Shown: piece after piece, positions 58,584-64,000 of the stretch
Position numbering within the stretch: position 1 is the stretch's first letter
Layout of the letters: each line of letters starts with the position of its first letter
Origin: Synechococcus sp. RSCCF101
GTDB taxonomy: Bacteria > Cyanobacteriota > Cyanobacteriia > PCC-6307 > Cyanobiaceae
Assembly (NCBI RefSeq): GCF_008807075.1
Contig: NZ_CP035632.1
Coordinates: forward strand, 1,612,001-1,676,000
Direction: 5' to 3'
DNA: 64,000 bases
The notes under the pieces: model-generated
Told to the model about the DNA's origin: nothing
What the model saw: only the letters and a program-made list of their open reading frames with translations
Database searches by the model: none
Translations under genes and position numbers: made by a program

Positions 58584-58601
58584 GCTACGCCGTGGCGTAG
58601 C
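58584..58601. terminator. Short hairpin after the PiuC-like gene
   Basis: GCTACGCC and GGCGTAGC form an 8-bp stem around GT, 32 bases after the stop and 58 bases before the Gly-Glu protein. No U-tract follows; it may be a weak terminator or a processing site. Confidence 0.35.
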
Positions 58602-58659
58602 ACCTGTGCCTCCCCTGAGGCCGGCGGCCGCAAGAATCAGCGTGCATCGTTCACTCGCC

Positions 58660-58986
58660 ATGGGCAACCGTTCCCCAGTCGCCATTTTCCTGGCCGCATC
58701 CACGCTGATCGCCACTCAGGCCCTGCAGCCCTCCGTGGCCGTGGCGGGTGAAGGCGAAGGGGAAGGAGAAGGCAGTGGCCTGAAGGAATGGACCACCGAT
58801 GAGCCTGTCAACGAGATGGGCGAAGGCGGAGAGGGCGTTGGCGGTGAAGGTGAGGGAGAAGGCGGTGAAGGTGAGGGAGAAGGGGAAGGGGAAGGGGAAG
58901 TCGGTGGCGGTGAAGGAGAAGGCGAAGGAGAAGGCAGTGAGCCGGAAATCTGCATTCCCATCGGCGAAGGTGAGAACTGCTGGTGA
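58660..58986 (+). CDS. Secreted Gly-Glu-repeat protein, unknown function
   Basis: A 108-residue protein starting MGNRSPVAIFLAASTLIATQ with a clear signal peptide ending near SVAVAG. The mature part alternates Gly and Glu in runs such as GEGEGEGEG, interrupted once by KEWTTDEPVNEM, and ends in EICIPIGEGENCW with two cysteines that could pair. It would be extremely acidic and likely disordered, suited to binding metal ions or surfaces. The DNA is a degenerate GGNGAA hexamer repeat, prone to length change. No family is recognised. The opposite strand has a long Pro-Ser frame that is only its shadow. Confidence 0.65.
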   Translation: MGNRSPVAIFLAASTLIATQALQPSVAVAGEGEGEGEGSGLKEWTTDEPVNEMGEGGEGVGGEGEGEGGEGEGEGEGEGEVGGGEGEGEGEGSEPEICIPIGEGENCW

Positions 58987-59020
58987 GGCCTGGCACGCGC
59001 CAGCCACACCGCAATCACCA

Positions 59021-59054
59021 ACACCACAGCCTCCCCGAGGGGAGGCTGTGGTGT
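59021..59054. terminator. Long perfect hairpin between the Gly-Glu gene and the porin gene
   Basis: ACACCACAGCCTCCC (59021-59035) and its exact complement at 59040-59054 form a 15-bp stem with loop CGAG. It sits between convergent genes, so it probably ends both transcripts, although neither side has a good U-tract. Confidence 0.65.
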
Positions 59055-59099
59055 GTGAGGGAGTGAGGGAGCCGTGCCGGCAGGCTCAGGCTGTCGGGA

Positions 59100-60719
59100 T
59101 CAGAAGCGGAAGGTGGTCCGCACCAGGTAGCCGAGGGTTCCGAAGCTGTCGGTTCCCACGCCACCGGTTTCGGCGCTGGAGCCGGTTTCCTGGCCGAAGG
59201 GACGGCTGAGATAGAACAGCGCCGGGGTCACGGCGATGTTGTCGGTGACACGGAACTCATACCAGAGTTCAAACGCCATGTTGCCGTCGTCGGGGGTGTC
59301 GCCACCCTTCTGCTCGGTGACCCACTGAGGGCCGGCGATGCCGAAGCCGAGACGGTTGCGCTCGGCGAAGGCATCCTTCCACTCCAGGCCTGCCATCCAG
59401 CTCATGCTCTGACTGCGGGTGCCGTCGGGAGCGTCACCGTCGAGATTGAGCCAGGTGACGCCATAGCCGACGCTGACCGCCGGAATCCAGCTGGAACGCA
59501 GTGGTTGCCAGTAGCCGTTCACCGCCAGCGAGTTGGCGTCGGCACCGGCCGGAACCCCGGCGCCACCGTCGGTGGTGCCCAGACCCAGGGTCATGGCCTG
59601 CTGGGTGTAGGCGTAACCGGCAGAGATCTGCCACTGGGGATTGCCGTAGGCCACCTGGGCCACGAACTTGCCTTCGGCGTTATCGGTGCCGATGCCACCG
59701 GTGTTCGGGTTGCCGTCCTCAGCTTCGCGGGCGATATAGCTGGCACTGATGCCGAGCCTGGGCTGCATCGGATCGCCGCCGCGTTTCTTCCAGTTGAAGC
59801 CACCACCAGCACCACTGGAATGGCCATAGACACCATCAGCGCCGCGCCACTTGAACAGCTTCAGGATGAAGCGGCCCTGATTGTAGATCGTGGGCTGGCT
59901 GGAGAGGAAGTAGTAGTTCTCCGCGCGCGGGGCCACATAGAAGGTGAAGTCACCGGCCGGGAACTGGTACCAGAGCTTGTCGAGCTTGACGGTGTTGTCG
60001 TTGTTGTTGGCTGAATCCAGCAGAGCCAGGGGCACATAGCCCTTGCCCGAAAAGGCACTGTCCTGCGCGTTACCGCTGCGCAGGCGGGTGTAGAGCAGGT
60101 CCTTGCTCGTGAAGCTCGTGTTGAGGTTGAGCGTGGTCCGATAGATGAAGCTGGTGGCTTCCTGAGGATCGTCGAGATCGTTGTAGTCATAATCACCGGT
60201 GTAGCTGGTGCCGCCGAGCACCATCTCCGCCTTACCGGAGAGCTTGGTCGTGGTGGAGAACTGAGTGGCCTCCAGCTCACCCACGCGGGCCTCAAGGCCA
60301 TCGACGCGGCCCCTGAGGATGGCGAGTTCCTTCTCGAACTCCTTCATCAGGCGCTTGAGTTCGTCGGTCACCTCGGTGATCCGATCCAGGCAGGCGTTCA
60401 GCAGTGCCGCCGCCTCGAAGCGGGTCATGGCACGGCCGCCGCGGTAGGTGCCGTCCGGATAGCCGGCCACACAGCCGTAGCGCTCGATCAGGTTGGAGAG
60501 CGCCTGGTAGGCCCAGTCGGTCGGGTAGACGTCGGAGAACTGGGAGATGCTGGTGACCTGATCGAACGGATCGACGGATTCAGCCTCCTCGTCAACGGCG
60601 TAAGCGCTGACATCGTCAAGGTTCAGCTCCGTGGCCTGGGCTCCGGCCGGAGGCAGCACAGCCGGGGCCGCAAGACCGAGCAGAACTGGAGCGACCAGCA
60701 GTCGCGGAAAACATTTCAT
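59100..60719 (-). CDS. SLH-domain outer-membrane porin (SomA/OprB type)
   Basis: A 539-residue cyanobacterial porin. Signal peptide LLVAPVLLGLAAPAVLPPAG; an SLH domain binding the cell wall (FSDVYPTDWAYQALSNLIER, YGCVAGYPDGTYRGGRAMTR); a coiled coil (ITEVTDELKRLMKEFEKELA); then a beta-barrel of aromatic-girdled strands ending in a terminal Phe (GYLVRTTFRF). These are often named iron-uptake porins, and the neighbours fit that. The start is ATG 60719 because GAGGA lies six bases upstream; a GTG at 60731 is in frame but lies within that ribosome-binding region. Confidence 0.92.
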   Translation of the reverse strand: MKCFPRLLVAPVLLGLAAPAVLPPAGAQATELNLDDVSAYAVDEEAESVDPFDQVTSISQFSDVYPTDWAYQALSNLIERYGCVAGYPDGTYRGGRAMTRFEAAALLNACLDRITEVTDELKRLMKEFEKELAILRGRVDGLEARVGELEATQFSTTTKLSGKAEMVLGGTSYTGDYDYNDLDDPQEATSFIYRTTLNLNTSFTSKDLLYTRLRSGNAQDSAFSGKGYVPLALLDSANNNDNTVKLDKLWYQFPAGDFTFYVAPRAENYYFLSSQPTIYNQGRFILKLFKWRGADGVYGHSSGAGGGFNWKKRGGDPMQPRLGISASYIAREAEDGNPNTGGIGTDNAEGKFVAQVAYGNPQWQISAGYAYTQQAMTLGLGTTDGGAGVPAGADANSLAVNGYWQPLRSSWIPAVSVGYGVTWLNLDGDAPDGTRSQSMSWMAGLEWKDAFAERNRLGFGIAGPQWVTEQKGGDTPDDGNMAFELWYEFRVTDNIAVTPALFYLSRPFGQETGSSAETGGVGTDSFGTLGYLVRTTFRF

Positions 60720-60722
60720 GAG

Positions 60723-60733
60723 AGTCCTCACAC
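60723..60733 (-). promoter_or_regulatory. Putative Yfr1 small-RNA target over the porin ribosome-binding site
   Basis: The porin mRNA reads GTGTGAGGACT just before the ATG. The complement of the conserved unpaired Yfr1 core (ACUCCUCACAC) is GUGUGAGGAGU, so 10 of 11 positions match. In Prochlorococcus, Yfr1 represses outer-membrane porin mRNAs by pairing near the start. Pairing here would cover the Shine-Dalgarno sequence. Confidence 0.55.
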
Positions 60734-60943
60734 ACGGGCTCCGAAGAGCGGGCGAAGGCTAAGGAGCAAGACCTGAACGCCAACGCAGACATGTGACCGT
60801 CGGTTCGCCCAATTGATACACAGACGCGGTATCCGCCTCGATTCGGCTATGCCGATGCAATCCTTTCTGGCCACGTTGAGCAAACGCGATCGAGACGATG
60901 GCAGGAGGCTCCACCGGCGTGATGCGTCACATCTGACGAAGGG

Positions 60944-61363
60944 TCAATCCAGGCCCACTTGTTCGCAGTAAGCCTCCATGGAGGCGCGATTCGCCTCCAG
61001 TGGGTAATCCGCCAGGGTCAGCAGCTCCTCGTGAACCCGGCGGGCCTCCTCGCGATCCAGTTGGTCCCTGAGGATGGCCAGGCGCTCCTGAATCTCGCTC
61101 AGCTCCGCCGCCTTGAGCGCCAGCCCCTCCTGCCACAGTTGGCAGGCGCGCCAGTACTCCCCCTCCTCGTCGGCCCGTTCCCACTCCTCGGCGTAGGAGC
61201 TCCGGTTCAGCCCCTGCTCCTGCATCCGCATCACGAAATCGTCATGACCACGGATCACCCGATCCGCCGGCGATGTGCAGGCACCGAGCAGAAAGCCGAG
61301 CACAGCCACCACGACCCACGGCTGCCGGATGCCACATCTCAAGCCAGACGGATCTGCGTTCAT
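60944..61363 (-). CDS. Small predicted lipoprotein
   Basis: A 139-residue protein. N-terminal hydrophobic segment with lipobox (WVVVAVLGFLLGACTSP), then a predicted all-helical, strongly charged domain with EEWERADEEGEYWRACQLWQ and heptad-like LSEIQERLAILRDQLDREEA. I recognise no family. ATG 61363 is used; twelve additional upstream codons are possible. Confidence 0.6.
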   Translation of the reverse strand: MNADPSGLRCGIRQPWVVVAVLGFLLGACTSPADRVIRGHDDFVMRMQEQGLNRSSYAEEWERADEEGEYWRACQLWQEGLALKAAELSEIQERLAILRDQLDREEARRVHEELLTLADYPLEANRASMEAYCEQVGLD

Positions 61364-61920
61364 CGACACCACAGGCCGTGCTCTCGTCACCGACAACAAT
61401 CATGACACAGAAGTCACAGCGAAGTTGGCCTCATTGCGTGCCAAGGCTCAGCCGGAGAAGCGAGGTCTCGCTGTCATCACCTCCAGGGGCCGACAGTCAG
61501 AAACAGCATGCCAGTTCTGATGGTTCGTTGATGTCCGAGGCACTCTGCGGTCAGGGCACTGCGGCAACCGATCGCATCGATCAAGGTTGCCAGACTGATC
61601 GCGATCGTCGGCATGATCATCAGCTGATCCGGTCGATCACACCACACAAGACACGCCATACCTCCGCGTCCTGAGCACGCACTGCGCGCCTGCGCGAGCG
61701 AGAGAGCCCGATGAATCAGGAGCGTGAGCCTCAGGACCAAGGGAACGCGTGTCACTGGCGTGCCCCTCGCCAGCCATCAGCCCCCAGATAAAGCGCAACG
61801 CTTTATGAAGCCAGCTCAGCGGTGTGCCTAAGGTTGAGCTGACGCACTTTCGCGCGCCAGCATCACAACCACCGGCACAGACCTGCTGGCGACAGCCACG
61901 CAGCCACTGTGCCGATCCGC
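61364..61920. other. Gene-poor spacer before the cobalamin riboswitch
   Basis: 557 bases with no coding region I can support; the open frames on both strands have poor residue composition and no family signal. It contains a perfect dyad ATAAAGCG-CAA-CGCTTTAT at 61788-61806. The promoter for the riboswitch transcript probably lies near the right end. It is the longest such stretch in the window. Confidence 0.5.
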
Positions 61921-62032
61921 ATCGGTTCCAGCGGGGATCAGCCGCTGGAGGTAACGGGGAAAGACCGGTGTGAGTCCGGCACTGTCCCGCAGCTGTGACG
62001 GAGGCAACCCCCTCCCAGTCAGAACGCCCGCC
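61921..62032 (+). promoter_or_regulatory. Adenosylcobalamin riboswitch
   Basis: The core GGTTCCAGCGG, AACGGGGAAAGACCGGTG, TGAGTCCGGCACTGTCCCGC and AGCTGT is the classic cobalamin aptamer, followed by GGAGGCAACCCCCTCC and the B12 box AGTCAGAACGCCCGCC (62017-62032). It should turn down cbiMNQ when coenzyme B12 is plentiful. About 208 bases lie between it and the cbiM ATG; I cannot assign the expression platform. Confidence 0.9.
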
Positions 62033-62240
62033 GCTGCACAACCCACAGCACCTGCATCTGCGAGGCACAGATGACGCCCCACCGTCTTTTGCATGGTGGC
62101 GTGCATGGAGCGCTGCTCCCGCCGCCACTTCATTTCTCCGCTCCCGGGACGCGATCAGCGCGTGACGTCAGCGCTGCCCGAGACCGGCAGCCGCCGATGG
62201 GGCTGCGCCAGGCCCCGTCCCATCTCCCCACCATCCAGCC

Positions 62241-62999
62241 ATGAGACGGCACCGACGACTCACCGCACTGGGCGGCATGCTCGGCCTCGGCGCCGTGCTG
62301 CTGCTGGGTGCCGCCCAGCCCGCCCGGGCGATGCACATCATGGAGGGCTTCCTGCCGGCGCCCTGGGCTGCCTTCTGGTGGCTGGTCTCCCTGCCCTTCT
62401 TCGTCTGGGGGCTGCGCTCACTCAGCCGGATCACCCGGGAGCAGCCCGAACTGAAGCTGCTGCTGGCCCTGGCCGGGGCCTTCGCCTTCGTGCTCTCGGC
62501 TCTGAAGCTTCCATCGCTGACGGGCAGCTGCTCCCATCCCACGGGTGCCGGCCTGGGCGCCGTGCTGTTCGGTCCGTCGGTGATGACCGTGCTCGGCAGC
62601 CTGGTGCTGATCTTCCAGGCCCTGCTCCTGGCCCATGGCGGCCTGGTCACTCTGGGGGCCAACGTGTTCGCGATGGCGATCGTGGGCCCGTGGGTGGCCT
62701 ACGGCGTCTACCGGCTGGTGGCCGCCGCGGGCCGGCAGAAACTGGCGGTGTTTCTGGCGGCCGCCGTCGGCGGCCTGGCCACCTACCTGGTCACGGCGGT
62801 TCAGCTGGCCGTGGCCTTCCCTGCCGCCAGCGGCGGTGTGATGGTCTCCTTCGGCAAGTTCGCCGGCATCTTCTTCCTCACCCAGCTCCCCCTCTCGCTC
62901 ACCGAGGGACTGCTCACGCTTCTGGTCTGGAACTGGCTCCAGGCCTACGCCACCGAGGAGCTGCAGACCCTGAAGCTGCTGCGCCCCGATCCGGCCTGA
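62241..62999 (+). CDS. cbiM: Cobalt ECF transporter S component CbiM
   Basis: Substrate-specific membrane component of the cobalt ECF transporter, 252 residues. An N-terminal signal-like segment ending RARA is followed by [20 protein letters not shown], whose processed N-terminal Met-His can bind the metal. Further motifs: [20 protein letters not shown] and [17 protein letters not shown]. The riboswitch upstream supports cobalt rather than nickel. Confidence 0.96.
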   Translation: MRRHRRLTALGGMLGLGAVLLLGAAQPARAMHIMEGFLPAPWAAFWWLVSLPFFVWGLRSLSRITREQPELKLLLALAGAFAFVLSALKLPSLTGSCSHPTGAGLGAVLFGPSVMTVLGSLVLIFQALLLAHGGLVTLGANVFAMAIVGPWVAYGVYRLVAAAGRQKLAVFLAAAVGGLATYLVTAVQLAVAFPAASGGVMVSFGKFAGIFFLTQLPLSLTEGLLTLLVWNWLQAYATEELQTLKLLRPDPA

Positions 63000-63071
63000 T
63001 CCAGCCCGTCCACCCATCCCCACGGCGGATGGCATCACCCGTCTCCGCATCGCCCTCCCCTTCCTCAGGCC

Positions 63072-63398
63072 ATGACTCACTCCCTTGATCCCGCCCCGGC
63101 CCGGCACACCACCCCAAGACGGGATGGCAACTGGCTGATCCTGCTGGCCGTGGTCGCCCTGACGCTGCTGCCGCTGTTCATCGTCCACGGCGACTTCGAA
63201 GGCGCAGACGGAAAGGGTTCCGATGCGGTCACCGAGGTCCAGCCGGCCTACGAACCCTGGTTCAGCAGCCTGATGGAGCCCCCGAGCGGCGAGATCGAGA
63301 GCCTGCTGTTCGTGTCGCAGGCCGCCATCGGCGCCGGCGTGATCGGCTACTTGATCGGCCTCTACAAGGGACGGAGCAGCAGCGGGACGCCATCCTGA
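63072..63398 (+). CDS. cbiN: Cobalt ECF transporter small component CbiN
   Basis: A 108-residue protein with two hydrophobic helices (NWLILLAVVALTLLPLFIV and VSQAAIGAGVIGYLIGLYKG) around a periplasmic loop with DFEGADGKGSDAVTEVQPAY and EPWFSSLMEPPSGEIESLLF. Works with CbiM in metal insertion. It starts 72 bases after cbiM. Confidence 0.95.
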   Translation: MTHSLDPAPARHTTPRRDGNWLILLAVVALTLLPLFIVHGDFEGADGKGSDAVTEVQPAYEPWFSSLMEPPSGEIESLLFVSQAAIGAGVIGYLIGLYKGRSSSGTPS

Positions 63399-63439
63399 CC
63401 GCCCATTGCTGAGCGGCCGGGCCCCAGGGCGACGGATTG

Positions 63440-64000
63440 ATGCTCCGCCGGATCGACATGCTGGCCAGCGGCAACGGGCTGCGGACCCTGCCGCCGGAGC
63501 ACAGGCTCGCCTTCGCCGCGGCCCTGTTCCTGCTGGGCTACGTGGCGCCGGTGGGCGTGCAGCTGCTGATGGTGGCCTGGATCCTGCGCTGGCTCACGGT
63601 GCACGCCCGCATCCAGCTGGACGTGTGCCTGCGTCTGCTGCTGCTGCCGCTGGGGTTCATCCTGCTCAGCCTGGTGGCGCTGATCGTGGGCATCAGCGGG
63701 GCGGCACCGGCGGGAGGGCTACCGGCGGATGCGCTGCAGCCGCTGGCGATCGGCCCGCTGCTGCTGTTCATCAGCCGGCAGGGTCTGGATCAGGCCGCTC
63801 TGGTGCTGCCCCGCGCCATGGCCCTCAGTTCCGCTCTGCTGCTGGTGCTGCTCACCGTGCCGATGGTGGAGATCACCCGTGTGCTGGGGCGCTGCGGCTG
63901 CCCGGAGCTGCTCACGGAGCTGATGGGGCTGATGCACCGCTTCGTCTTCGTGCTCGCGGACACCGCCGCCGTGATGATCACCGCCCAGCAGTCCCGCCTC
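63440..64000 (+). CDS. cbiQ: Cobalt ECF transporter T component CbiQ, 3'-truncated by the window
   Basis: Transmembrane scaffold that couples CbiM to the CbiO ATPase. From ATG 63440 (a TTG precedes it by one codon) 187 codons run to the window end without a stop: MLRRIDMLASGNGLRTLPPE, several hydrophobic helices, and CGCPELLTELMGLMHRFVFV, matching the region before the coupling helices. cbiO should follow outside the window. Confidence 0.88.
   Translation, partial: MLRRIDMLASGNGLRTLPPEHRLAFAAALFLLGYVAPVGVQLLMVAWILRWLTVHARIQLDVCLRLLLLPLGFILLSLVALIVGISGAAPAGGLPADALQPLAIGPLLLFISRQGLDQAALVLPRAMALSSALLLVLLTVPMVEITRVLGRCGCPELLTELMGLMHRFVFVLADTAAVMITAQQSRL

Noticed and set aside
58716-59027. Pro-Ser repeat frame antisense to the Gly-Glu gene
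   Set aside because: It is the direct complement of the GGNGAA repeat. The plus strand has a convincing signal peptide and better context.
61637-62128. Minus-strand frame of 163 codons overlapping the riboswitch
   Set aside because: It covers the whole cobalamin aptamer in antisense and has no family resemblance.
1-64000. Mobile elements, CRISPR arrays or defence systems
   Set aside because: No transposase, integrase, direct-repeat array, Cas, restriction or toxin-antitoxin gene was seen. The single HNH protein is of the common housekeeping-like type.

Overview
The window is a high-GC cyanobacterial chromosome segment. Photosystem I genes (psaA, psaB, psaI, psaL), the NDH-1 subunit ndhN, the clock-input protein ldpA, a CURT1-like thylakoid protein, the cyanobacterial type of glutamate-cysteine ligase, PEP carboxylase and the DUF2839 and DUF1815 families all point that way. 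The compact layout, short spacers and gene neighbourhoods suggest a picocyanobacterium of the Synechococcus/Cyanobium group, probably a high-GC Cyanobium-like strain. I see no insertion sequence, integrase, prophage, CRISPR array or toxin-antitoxin pair; this is core genome.

Layout. 1-7.8 kb: trpE (5' end cut off), gshA, ppc (frameshifted), a GNAT acetyltransferase, tRNA-Arg, recF and speD. 7.8-10.5 kb, minus strand: a sulfur-transfer operon of a JAMM peptidase, MoeB fused to rhodanese, and LarE. 10.5-22.2 kb: a CURT1-like protein, a fructosamine-kinase-like gene, a CrtD-like carotenoid desaturase, tyrA, a degenerate DinG-like helicase, small cyanobacterial proteins, recA, a HAD phosphatase, tRNA-Gln, a Ycf45/R3H ATPase, ldpA and ndhN. 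22.6-39.2 kb: one long ribosomal block from rplC through secY, adk, rpoA, truA, rplM, rpsI and rpmE to prfA. rpsJ, rpsN, rpmD and infA are absent from it. 39.3-44.4 kb: an HNH nuclease, then cell-wall genes (alr, a class A beta-lactamase-like protein, NlpC/P60), a GtrB-like glycosyltransferase and a HEAT-repeat protein. 44.5-53 kb: psaI-psaL, an RND efflux pump, and psaA-psaB on the opposite strand. 53.5-64 kb: a lipoprotein, a cbiG-cobJ fusion, an iron locus (FutA-like binding protein, PiuC-type dioxygenase, Gly-Glu-repeat secreted protein, SLH porin), and an adenosylcobalamin riboswitch ahead of cbiM-cbiN-cbiQ (cut by the window end).

Points to check first. (1) ppc and psaB each carry an apparent one-base deletion in a C/G homopolymer; in otherwise intact essential genes these are most likely sequence errors. 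(2) recF and truA have no in-frame ATG, GTG or TTG where the family needs a start; AUC and CUG starts are the best candidates. (3) The JAMM / E1-rhodanese / LarE operon looks like a thiocarboxylate or sulfur-relay module with no carrier protein beside it. (4) The porin ribosome-binding site matches the complement of the Yfr1 small-RNA core at 10 of 11 bases. (5) A secreted Gly-Glu-repeat protein sits in the iron locus with no recognisable family.
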